From contig JAESUN010000251.1 of assembly GCA_016763045.1 (NCBI GenBank), positions 1 to 5,288 on the forward strand: a DNA stretch of 5,288 bases, read 5' to 3'. The position numbers and the translations under genes are program-made. Below are positions 1 through 5,288 of this stretch, piece after piece; position 1 is the first letter of the stretch, and every line of letters starts with the position of its first letter. Origin of the DNA: Opitutaceae bacterium. Its GTDB lineage: Bacteria; Verrucomicrobiota; Verrucomicrobiia; Opitutales; Opitutaceae. The notes under the pieces are model-generated. The model was given only the letters and a program-made list of their open reading frames with translations, was not told where the DNA came from and did not search any database.

Positions 1-574
1 GCCCTTTATGCGTATCGTCTTCATGACAGCTCTGACAGTTAGATTCAACATCGCTATATTGAGTAGACAAATGGCAGTCTCCACATGCTAATGAGGCGTG
101 TAAGCCAGACAGCGGGAAACGTGTAAGTTCATAATCAAATAATACTTTTTTTTGCCAACCAGACTCATTATGACAACGTTCGCACGACTCACCTTGTTGT
201 CCATCATGCACATCATCTTGTTGATGGCAGGAAAAACAATCTGTCGTCAGGTTCTCTTTGTATACATCACCCTTATGACAATTCGTACAATTAACGTTGG
301 CATGTAAGCCTGATAATTTAAAGTCAGTTTTATCGTGATCAAATGTTTGCTTACTCCAGACCTTAGTCGTATGGCAACTGTCACACTTCACACCATTACG
401 GCCGGCATGTACGTCATCTTCAAGATGGCAAGCATTGCATGCTGTTTTAAGTTCTTGCTCAAAATTGCCATTGGTATGACAAGATTGACACGTCGCTCCA
501 GTATGACTTCCGGTTAATGGATAGTCAGTATTTTTATCGTGATCGAATTCTACAGCAGACCATTTTTTTTTCAT
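1..574 (-). CDS. Multihaem cytochrome c, continuation after the frameshift (partial, runs off the left edge)
   Basis: This is the remainder of the same cytochrome gene, in the frame one base displaced from 534-1286, open without a stop to the window edge. A gene caller could start it at the ATG at 574, which reads M-K-K-K-W-S through the A9 run. I see no ribosome-binding site there and no signal peptide, so I do not think it is an independent gene. It has eight further CxxCH sites (CQSCH, CNACH, CDSCH, CTNCH, CFSCH, CERCH, CGDCH, CQSCH), making 17 in the window. The spacing matches the part before the break, including FDHDKTDF and GLH motifs. If one A is removed, the joined protein has 428 visible residues, and the last visible haem is followed by D-D-T-H-K-G, the usual lead-in to another CxxCH, so more haems probably lie beyond the edge. 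The Cys and His residues are intact after the break, which argues for a sequencing error, a very recent mutation or slippage, not old decay. Confidence 0.8.
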   Translation of the reverse strand, partial: MKKKWSAVEFDHDKNTDYPLTGSHTGATCQSCHTNGNFEQELKTACNACHLEDDVHAGRNGVKCDSCHTTKVWSKQTFDHDKTDFKLSGLHANVNCTNCHKGDVYKENLTTDCFSCHQQDDVHDGQQGESCERCHNESGWQKKVLFDYELTRFPLSGLHASLACGDCHLSTQYSDVESNCQSCHEDDTHKG

Positions 575-1286
575 TATGACAATCGTTACACGCTTGGCCA
601 AAGGCGCCAGCATGCACATCATTGATTTTATGGCAGGCATAACATTCCTTAACGGCCCCTTGAAAGCTCAACGATACATGACAGGCTAGGCAATCAACCT
701 CTTGATGCTTTCCTTTCAGTGCGAAATCGGTTTCATCATGTTCAAATTTGGCATCTGCCCATAATTTTTCTGTATGGCAATCAGCACACTCTTCTCCCAG
801 CTCACCGCCGTGAGCATCATCATCAGCATGGCAACTACCACAGGCCAATTCAGCCTTTCTATATTTTTCGTGTTGGACATGACAAGTACTACACTCTAGC
901 CCTTGATGCTGCCCTTTTAATTTGAAGCGAGCCTTCGCATGGTCAAAGACGCTGAGGTCAAGTAACGTGATACTGGCCTTTCTGCCGATGTGATCTGCAT
1001 GGCAACTTTTACAATCAGTTAAACGTTGTGACGAGTGCCCGTGCAAACCAGATGTTGCTTCAATATCTGCCCTAATATCATCGTGACAATCCATGCACAG
1101 TTTACGTTGAGGGGTACTTCCCAGAGGGTTATGACAATTAGAGCAATCATCTTCAAACTTTTTATGTCCTTCAATAAGGGGCCCAGGCATCAACAAAGAT
1201 TCAAAAGAATTAGCCCAAGCAATTGTTGTTGAAGTCATCATAAGTATCGCAACACAAGCGCTAGTAAACGTGAACCGCATACACAT
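534..1286 (-). CDS. Periplasmic multihaem cytochrome c (cytochrome c3-like family), N-terminal part up to a frameshift
   Basis: Exported electron-transfer protein carrying covalently bound c-type haems. I chose the ATG at 1286 because a GGGA ribosome-binding-like site (1297-1294) lies 7 nt upstream; a TTG at 1292 and an ATG at 1280 are alternatives. Residues 1-25 look like a Sec signal peptide (hydrophobic core, cleavage probably after A-W-A25), so the protein is periplasmic. Nine CxxCH sites follow (CSNCH, CMDCH, CKSCH, CSTCH, CGSCH, CADCH, CLACH, CYACH, CNDCH). From the fourth haem on they are spaced 17, 18 and 32 residues apart, with extra His residues in DxHxG, FxHD and GxH contexts that suit bis-His ligation. 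The frame as read stops at 534, shortly after the ninth haem, following an A9 run. Removing one A continues the same haem pattern, so this is the front part of a longer gene. It overlaps the upstream cytochrome b-like gene by 26 bp and is probably translationally coupled to it. The family call is firm; the exact role and partner are unknown. Confidence 0.85.
   Translation of the reverse strand: MCMRFTFTSACVAILMMTSTTIAWANSFESLLMPGPLIEGHKKFEDDCSNCHNPLGSTPQRKLCMDCHDDIRADIEATSGLHGHSSQRLTDCKSCHADHIGRKASITLLDLSVFDHAKARFKLKGQHQGLECSTCHVQHEKYRKAELACGSCHADDDAHGGELGEECADCHTEKLWADAKFEHDETDFALKGKHQEVDCLACHVSLSFQGAVKECYACHKINDVHAGAFGQACNDCHNEKKMVCCRIRSR
563..571 (-). other. A9 homopolymer frameshift site inside the multihaem cytochrome gene
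   Basis: The plus strand has nine T in a row here, read as A9 on the coding strand, directly after codons for C-N-D-C-H-N and the G of a GAA codon. With eight A the frame reads E-K-K-W-S-A-V-E-F-D-H-D and matches the W...F.HD spacing of the neighbouring modules. With nine it reads K-K-M-V-C-C and stops at 534. One extra base is therefore the simplest explanation. A second run, of eight A (coding strand, 147-154), occurs at the equivalent place two modules later and keeps the frame. Confidence 0.85.
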
Positions 1287-2133
1287 GTACAAATCCCGTT
1301 AAAATCATCATGATAAAGAGTGGAATGTGCAGTACATGCCATATAGAAAACAATCGCTCATACACATGAAAGCCATTTACCTTCCGATAGGTTCGGTAAT
1401 AATTAAGTAGTAGGTTTTTGGTTTGTACGAAATATTGTTGCTTTTTCTTTTTACTCCACCCCTCCTTATTTGAAACAATGATTATTGCTCTATGTAACGC
1501 CTTACTTCCTTGGTAATAAGCTATTCTCGTTGTAAAGCTATTTTTCATCAGTAAAAAAATACTTGTCAACAAAGGGGGTTGATCCATAAGGTCATCCATT
1601 CTAAAAACAAAACGTTTCAATATTGAAAAACGTTCGAAAAGCGCATCAAGCTCTGAACTCGAACTCATAATTTTATCTTTAAGTCCCTTCAGGCTTTCTT
1701 TTTCACCATATAAACCTTTATGAATCTGGCGATAAATGTATCGTCCAACTAGGCCACTGCCCGCTACTAATAACATTGAATATAAGGCTATATTGCTGTT
1801 CATTGAACCCAGAGAAAACGCACAGTGATATAAAATACAAATAGGACCTAATACGCCCAACATCATATGCATCTGAAACCAGTACTTTATATTTCCCCAA
1901 CGACGCATAACAGGAATGCGTTTGCGCAAGCTATACATCAACATAATCAACATCATGCAACCACCTGTCAGGCCCAGTGCATACCCTATGCCAAATTCCG
2001 GTGAAATATAATTTTCTAACCCTATGCCCCAACCCCATACAACAAGCGCAATGGATAAAAATGCAAACCCTAAAGATGCAAAACTCCCAATTGAAAACCT
2101 ACTAGAACCATTGTTTGTCATTACTGACGCCAT
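1261..2133 (-). CDS. Five-helix membrane protein, probable dihaem cytochrome b (ferric-reductase-like)
   Basis: Predicted inner-membrane electron carrier of 290 residues. Start: ATG at 2133, with AAGGG (2142-2138) 4 nt upstream; the Met at residue 5 has no such site. Likely membrane segments are at about residues 18-38, 48-68, 86-106, 113-134 and 264-287. Basic stretches R70-R78 and R131-K139 put the 2-3 loop and the long 4-5 loop (about 139-262, rich in Lys/Arg) in the cytoplasm and the C-terminus outside. Helix 3 carries H89 and H103, and helix 5 carries H269 and H283, both H-x13-H, the spacing used to stack two b haems between two helices in cytochrome b and ferric reductase/NOX-type proteins. 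This predicts H89-H269 ligating a haem near the cytoplasm and H103-H283 one near the periplasm. No FAD- or NAD-binding domain is present; that function may be supplied by the divergent flavoprotein gene. The C-terminus overlaps the start of the multihaem cytochrome gene, which supports one operon and a functional pair. The dihaem call is inference from the His spacing. Confidence 0.75.
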   Translation of the reverse strand: MASVMTNNGSSRFSIGSFASLGFAFLSIALVVWGWGIGLENYISPEFGIGYALGLTGGCMMLIMLMYSLRKRIPVMRRWGNIKYWFQMHMMLGVLGPICILYHCAFSLGSMNSNIALYSMLLVAGSGLVGRYIYRQIHKGLYGEKESLKGLKDKIMSSSSELDALFERFSILKRFVFRMDDLMDQPPLLTSIFLLMKNSFTTRIAYYQGSKALHRAIIIVSNKEGWSKKKKQQYFVQTKNLLLNYYRTYRKVNGFHVYERLFSIWHVLHIPLFIMMILTGFVHVYAVHVY

Positions 2134-2162
2134 ATAACCCTTAATATTTATTTAACTATTCC

Positions 2163-2182
2163 AGAAAACAGCATTGTTTTCT
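2163..2182. repeat. Perfect inverted repeat AGAAAACA-N4-TGTTTTCT
   Basis: Eight-bp perfect arms with the 4-nt centre GCAT. It sits just downstream of the minus-strand -10 and covers the expected transcription start, so it could be an operator or form a small hairpin at the 5' end of the cytochrome operon transcript. It is too AT-rich and misplaced to be a convincing terminator. Confidence 0.5.
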
Positions 2183-2184
2183 AT

Positions 2185-2213
2185 ATAATAGGTGTGATAA
2201 TTTCACACGTCAA
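2185..2213 (-). promoter_or_regulatory. Sigma-70-type promoter for the cytochrome operon
   Basis: On the minus strand, TTGACG (2213-2208) is followed after exactly 17 bp by TATTAT (2190-2185), five of six matches to each consensus hexamer with optimal spacing. Transcription would start near 2178, giving a leader of roughly 45 nt before the ATG at 2133. Prediction by motif only. Confidence 0.6.
2192..2208. promoter_or_regulatory. Inverted repeat GTGTGA-N5-TCACAC, candidate operator
   Basis: Perfect 6-bp arms separated by TAATT, lying in the spacer between the -35 and -10 hexamers of the minus-strand promoter. A protein bound here would block RNA polymerase, so a repressor site is the natural reading. 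The arms resemble the CRP half-site TGTGA, but CRP sites have a 6-bp spacer and this one has 5, so I do not assign it to CRP. Confidence 0.45.
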
Positions 2214-2352
2214 TAATATATTGAATAAAATAAAATTAATGGGCAGAAAATCAGCGCTGAATCACAATTTGTACACAATACAAAATAATAAAACTAAAAT
2301 GGACTATCATATCTAATTGATTTACATGAATAATATAAATACATTATAGAAT

Positions 2353-3657
2353 ATGCATCAAGCTACAATTATCTATTTAATTCCACTAATTATCATATTA
2401 GTTGTTTACTTTGTACGGAAGAACAATAAACACAGTTCAAGCAATACGGTTAAAAAAGACGCTATAAAGGCCGGTTTAATTGAACCATCTTCTCTTCACC
2501 CAGTTATTGACCCTGTAAAATGTCTTGGTTGTGCGACGTGCGTGTCAGCTTGCCCAGAGGCCAAAAATAAAGTCTTAGGTGTGATAAAAGGCAAAGCAGA
2601 ACTTATAAACCCAACAAACTGTATAGGTCATGGCGCATGCAAAACGGCCTGTCCATTCGATGCAATCTCACTTGTATTTGGTACAGAACGGCGCGGCATG
2701 GATATACCCAACGTATCACCAACCTTTGAAACAAATATGAATGGCATCTACATAGCTGGGGAATTAGGTGGAATGGGTTTAATAAGAAATGCCGTTGAAC
2801 AAGGCAAACAAGCGATGGAACATCTTTGTGGCACCATTAAGAATAATAGCGAGAATGAATTTGATGTCTTAATTGTTGGGTCAGGCCCTGCCGGTATATC
2901 AGCATCGTTAAAAGCAAAGGAAAAAGGTGCCAAATACATCACCATTGAGCAAGACTCTCTGGGCGGGACTGTCGCGCATTTCCCTAGGGGGAAATTAGTG
3001 ATGACTACCCCTGTTGACTTACCTCTATACGGCAAAGTAAATTTTACAGAAACAACCAAAGAAGCACTATTATCACTTTGGCGAAAAATCGTACAAGAGC
3101 AGAAGTTGAACATCCATTATGAAGAAAGAATTGATGCCATAAAACCCACGAAAGCCGGCTACAAAGTCACAACAAATAAAAATGAATACCTGACGAATAA
3201 GGTTTTATTGTCCATTGGCCGTAGAGGCACGCCACGAAAGCTAAACGTTCCAGGAGAAGAACAAAGCAAAGTTGTTTATCGGCTAATTGACCCAGAGCAA
3301 TATAAAGAGATGCACGTGTTAGTGGTAGGTGGAGGGGATAGTGCGCTGGAAGCAGCCACCAGCATAGCAGAGCAAGAAGGCAGTGTTGTTAGCATCTCAT
3401 ATAGAAGTGCAAGCTTTTCACGTGCAAAAGAAAAAAACCGTAAGAAAGTGGGTGAACAATCAAATGATGGTCGATTGAATATTTACCTTCAATCAACCGT
3501 TAATACAATTAATGAACATGACGTTGTATTAAATGTTATCGACGGTGAAAAAAATATCAAAAATGATATCGTTATCGTTTGCGCAGGTGGAATTCTTCCA
3601 ACACCCTTCCTGGAAGAAACAGGCATTACTGTCGAGAAAAAATTTGGTACTGCTTAA
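2353..3657 (+). CDS. Membrane-anchored 2x[4Fe-4S] FAD/NAD(P)-dependent oxidoreductase with permuted thioredoxin-reductase-like fold
   Basis: Predicted to pass electrons between NAD(P)H, FAD and iron-sulfur clusters at the inner membrane; 434 residues. Residues 5-21 form one membrane helix followed by R-K-N-N-K, which places the rest in the cytoplasm. A ferredoxin domain (about 47-110) has C57-x2-C60-x2-C63-x3-C67-P and a second motif C90-x2-H93-x2-C96-x3-C100-P with His in the usual second Cys position. A segment at about 116-157 (FETNMNGIYIAGELGGMG) matches the FAD-closing part of the pyridine nucleotide-disulfide reductase fold. It comes before the FAD Rossmann motif G176-S-G-P-A-G181 and the NAD(P) motif G326-G-G-D-S-A331. 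The protein ends at about the point where that closing segment would normally begin. No CxxC redox disulfide is seen near the NAD(P) motif, so it is not a thioredoxin reductase. The start at 2353 is the ATG that includes the helix; its ribosome-binding site is weak. It is divergent from the cytochrome b/c pair and overlaps the next gene. Substrate unknown. Confidence 0.85.
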   Translation: MHQATIIYLIPLIIILVVYFVRKNNKHSSSNTVKKDAIKAGLIEPSSLHPVIDPVKCLGCATCVSACPEAKNKVLGVIKGKAELINPTNCIGHGACKTACPFDAISLVFGTERRGMDIPNVSPTFETNMNGIYIAGELGGMGLIRNAVEQGKQAMEHLCGTIKNNSENEFDVLIVGSGPAGISASLKAKEKGAKYITIEQDSLGGTVAHFPRGKLVMTTPVDLPLYGKVNFTETTKEALLSLWRKIVQEQKLNIHYEERIDAIKPTKAGYKVTTNKNEYLTNKVLLSIGRRGTPRKLNVPGEEQSKVVYRLIDPEQYKEMHVLVVGGGDSALEAATSIAEQEGSVVSISYRSASFSRAKEKNRKKVGEQSNDGRLNIYLQSTVNTINEHDVVLNVIDGEKNIKNDIVIVCAGGILPTPFLEETGITVEKKFGTA

Positions 3658-5288
3658 TGCATAACCCAGTAAATATTTTACTGCTATTCCTGTGTATCAC
3701 TGTCAGCTCAACATCCATTGCAAACGATGCTGACTTTGTCCTGATTAAACAGGCCATTCGTCAACATGAGTATAAAAAGGCTCACACCCTGCTTTTACCA
3801 TTAGCTCAATCCAATAACTCAGACGCTCAGCTTATGCTGGGGAATTTCTACATGAATGGGCTCATCGCAAATAAGAACCATCAACAAGCCTTCGAATGGT
3901 TTGCTAAAGCGGCCAAGCTCAATAATTCAAAAGCTCAATATCACCTTGGCACAATGTACGATCGTGGCTGGGGCGTTACAAAAGATACGCAAAAAGCCAA
4001 AAACTGGTTTATAAAATCAGCAGCTAATGGCTACCGTATGGCAAAGAAGAAGTTATCAAAGCTAGCTAAAGAAGCCTCTGGAGCACACATCAAGACATCA
4101 GACCCAGGGCAGTTATGTGATATTTTCAGGGAGGCTGTTACTAAAAACAATCTCAAAACCATCCAATTAGCCATTAACAAAAAAGTCAACATTAACTGCC
4201 TTGATCAACATCAACGAACTGCATTAATGGATGCCATTGATTTGGAGAAGCTTCCAGCCATCGAGTTCCTAATCAAAAACAAGGCCAGCATACATGTTAA
4301 AGATTCCTTTGGTGACACTCCCCTTCACCAAGCTATTAATAGAAAAAATGCAACCATCGTTAACGCCCTTTTAAAACGTGGGGCCGACACCAAGACAACG
4401 GACAAAAATGGCAACTCGGCGTTACACAAGGCTATATTAGTGAATCAACAACCCGTCGTTAGCCTTCTTATTAAATATCATGCTGATGTTAATGCAACGA
4501 ACAAGAAAGGTGAAACAGCATTGGACATTGCCATTTCTCATCGACTCAATCACCTATCAAAACTGTTAAAATCAAAAGGTGGCGTACAAAAATCCACACT
4601 TAAGAAAAAGAACAGCGTTTCTTTAGCCACCTTAATCAAACCAGCTGACAAAACCAACCCTGTCTATAATGATTGGACACCGTTAATGGTCACAATTTGG
4701 AGAAATCAAACATCAGCAACACAGAAAATTTTAGATTCCAAAACCCCGCAAATTAATTATTCTTCAAAAGACGGTAACACCGCCCTATTACTTGCTATAA
4801 AAAAGGAACAAGAAGATTTAGCCATTCAACTTGTCAGTAAAGGTAGCAAATTAACGCCTAACAAACAGAATGAATCACCCCTTTTACTCGCTGCAACATT
4901 TGGATTCAGCAAATTTATACAGCATATATCATGGAAAAAACAAGACCTTAACCTACGAAATAACTCAGGTGATACACCACTAATACTGGCTGTGAAAAAT
5001 AAAAAATCATCTGCCATAAAGGCTTTATTAGCAATAGGTGTGGATCCAACATTAACAAATAAGTTTGGAGAAAATGCCTTACATATTGCTAGCAAGTTTA
5101 AACAAGTTAATACATTAAAAACGCTTCTTAAGACAAACATCAACATCAACACACAAACCAATAATAAACGAACCGCTCTATGGTACGCCATCTCTAATCA
5201 ATGGAAAGGTGGCTTTGAGCTGTTATTAAAAAACAAGCCCAACACGCAACTAAAAGACAGTTTAGGTCTATCTTCACTGGCTTTGGCA
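3657..5288 (+). CDS. Secreted Sel1-like and ankyrin repeat protein (3' end outside the window)
   Basis: Predicted periplasmic protein-interaction scaffold. The frame is open for 544 codons from the ATG at 3657 to the window edge, so the C-terminus is missing. The start shares its A with the stop of the flavoprotein (TAATG) and has no strong ribosome-binding site, which suggests translational coupling. Residues 1-22 look like a Sec signal peptide (core I-L-L-L-F-L-C, cleavage likely after S-I-A22). Residues 55-135 hold two Sel1-like repeats (DAQLMLGNFYMNG, KAQYHLGTMYDRGWG). Residues about 152-308 hold roughly five ankyrin repeats (GDTPLHQA, GNSALHKA, GETALDIA, with D-V-N-A type turns). A Lys-rich linker follows (about 305-335), then a second ankyrin block from about 339 to the edge with about six more repeats (GNTALLLA, GDTPLILA, GENALHIA). 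There are no haem, metal or catalytic motifs, so its role is inferred only from repeats and neighbours: assembly, stability or docking of the redox proteins. Repeat counts are by eye. Confidence 0.85.
   Translation, partial: MHNPVNILLLFLCITVSSTSIANDADFVLIKQAIRQHEYKKAHTLLLPLAQSNNSDAQLMLGNFYMNGLIANKNHQQAFEWFAKAAKLNNSKAQYHLGTMYDRGWGVTKDTQKAKNWFIKSAANGYRMAKKKLSKLAKEASGAHIKTSDPGQLCDIFREAVTKNNLKTIQLAINKKVNINCLDQHQRTALMDAIDLEKLPAIEFLIKNKASIHVKDSFGDTPLHQAINRKNATIVNALLKRGADTKTTDKNGNSALHKAILVNQQPVVSLLIKYHADVNATNKKGETALDIAISHRLNHLSKLLKSKGGVQKSTLKKKNSVSLATLIKPADKTNPVYNDWTPLMVTIWRNQTSATQKILDSKTPQINYSSKDGNTALLLAIKKEQEDLAIQLVSKGSKLTPNKQNESPLLLAATFGFSKFIQHISWKKQDLNLRNNSGDTPLILAVKNKKSSAIKALLAIGVDPTLTNKFGENALHIASKFKQVNTLKTLLKTNININTQTNNKRTALWYAISNQWKGGFELLLKNKPNTQLKDSLGLSSLALA

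Larger units (their letters stand above)
1..893 (-). repeat. Tandem 67-residue (about 201-bp) triheme modules in the cytochrome
   Basis: With the frame repaired and numbering from the ATG at 1286, the first Cys of successive haem motifs falls at residues 132, 149, 167, 199, 215, 233, 266, 283, 301, 333, 350, 368, 401 and 417. Spacings repeat as about 17, 18 and 32, giving a period of 67-68 residues. There are four complete modules plus the start of a fifth at the window edge. A typical module has CxxCH, about 12 residues, CxxCH with xxDDVHAG, then CxxCH, then W, FxHD, DF.L.G.H, and the next module. The match is clear at protein level; DNA identity between copies looks modest, so these are old internal duplications. 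Confidence 0.8.
2134..2352. promoter_or_regulatory. Divergent intergenic control region
   Basis: Very AT-rich 219-bp gap between the divergent start codons at 2133 and 2353. It holds a strong minus-strand promoter candidate, two perfect inverted repeats (listed separately) and a 10-bp palindrome TCAGCGCTGA at 2251-2260. There is also a short symmetric element TTGTACACAA at 2269-2278. I see no convincing small ORF or RNA gene. No strong plus-strand promoter or ribosome-binding site stands out in front of 2353, where the bases before the ATG are TATAGAAT. Confidence 0.6.

Noticed and set aside
335..517. Short plus-strand open frame
   Set aside because: Antisense to intact CxxCH-containing cytochrome coding sequence; no ribosome-binding site or family resemblance.
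2174..2201. Plus-strand promoter TTGTTT-16-GATAAT with a TG extension, for the flavoprotein gene
   Set aside because: Each hexamer is imperfect, the region is so AT-rich that such matches are expected by chance, and it would leave a leader of about 145 nt. Kept only as a possibility.
2192..2208. CRP/FNR binding site
   Set aside because: The arms resemble the CRP half-site, but the spacer is 5 bp and not 6, and it lacks the FNR core TTGAT-N4-ATCAA. It is reported as an unassigned inverted repeat.
2317..2345. Plus-strand promoter TTGATT-17-TACATT close to the flavoprotein start
   Set aside because: It would place transcription start at or next to the ATG at 2353, making a leaderless message, and the -10 match is poor.
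2748..3113. 121-codon open frame on the minus strand
   Set aside because: Antisense shadow of the flavoprotein, whose motifs are unmistakable across this stretch.
2353..3657. Thioredoxin reductase or YpdA-type disulfide reductase identity
   Set aside because: No CxxC redox pair near the NAD(P) motif, and the protein carries an N-terminal membrane anchor, a ferredoxin domain and a rearranged domain order.
3657..3722. Lipoprotein signal with C13 of the Sel1/ankyrin protein as lipobox Cys
   Set aside because: The preceding residues L-F-L do not fit the lipobox pattern and the Cys is in the middle of the hydrophobic core; an ordinary signal peptide ending at A22 fits better.
4826..5191. 121-codon open frame on the minus strand
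   Set aside because: It lies wholly inside the ankyrin-coding frame on the other strand, and its translation shows no recognisable domain; the ankyrin frame explains the DNA.

Overview
The window is AT-rich chromosomal DNA from a Gram-negative bacterium, most likely an anaerobically respiring gammaproteobacterium. I infer this from Sec-exported multihaem c-type cytochrome, a cytochrome b-like membrane protein, an inner-membrane-anchored iron-sulfur flavoprotein and the codon style. The taxon itself cannot be read from the sequence. No rRNA, tRNA, CRISPR array, transposase or integrase is visible.

Layout: two gene pairs diverge from a 219-bp AT-rich intergenic region (2134-2352). Leftwards (minus strand) are a five-helix, probably dihaem cytochrome b-like membrane protein (2133-1261) and, overlapping it by 26 bp, a large periplasmic multihaem cytochrome c that runs off the left edge (1286 to 1). 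The cytochrome shows 17 CxxCH haem sites in the window. Its reading frame is broken once, in an A9 run (563-571); the haem pattern continues without a gap in the shifted frame. Rightwards (plus strand) are a membrane-anchored 2x[4Fe-4S]/FAD/NAD(P) oxidoreductase (2353-3657) and, with a TAATG stop/start overlap, a secreted Sel1-plus-ankyrin repeat protein (from 3657) that runs off the right edge.

How the genes may work together (inference): the flavoprotein, facing the cytoplasm, would exchange electrons between NAD(P)H and its iron-sulfur clusters. The cytochrome b, with two H-x13-H pairs on helices 3 and 5, would carry electrons across the inner membrane. The multihaem cytochrome would act as a periplasmic electron wire or store. 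The Sel1/ankyrin protein would be a periplasmic scaffold or assembly partner. Electron direction, donor and terminal acceptor are not shown by the sequence.

Most unusual points: the flavoprotein has the FAD-closing segment of a thioredoxin-reductase-like fold before, not after, its first Rossmann motif (an apparent circular permutation); its second iron-sulfur motif has His in place of a Cys; the cytochrome is built of very regular 67-residue triheme modules, one of which has Tyr where the others have a probable distal His; and the divergent promoter region holds a near-consensus minus-strand promoter with a perfect inverted repeat inside its spacer.
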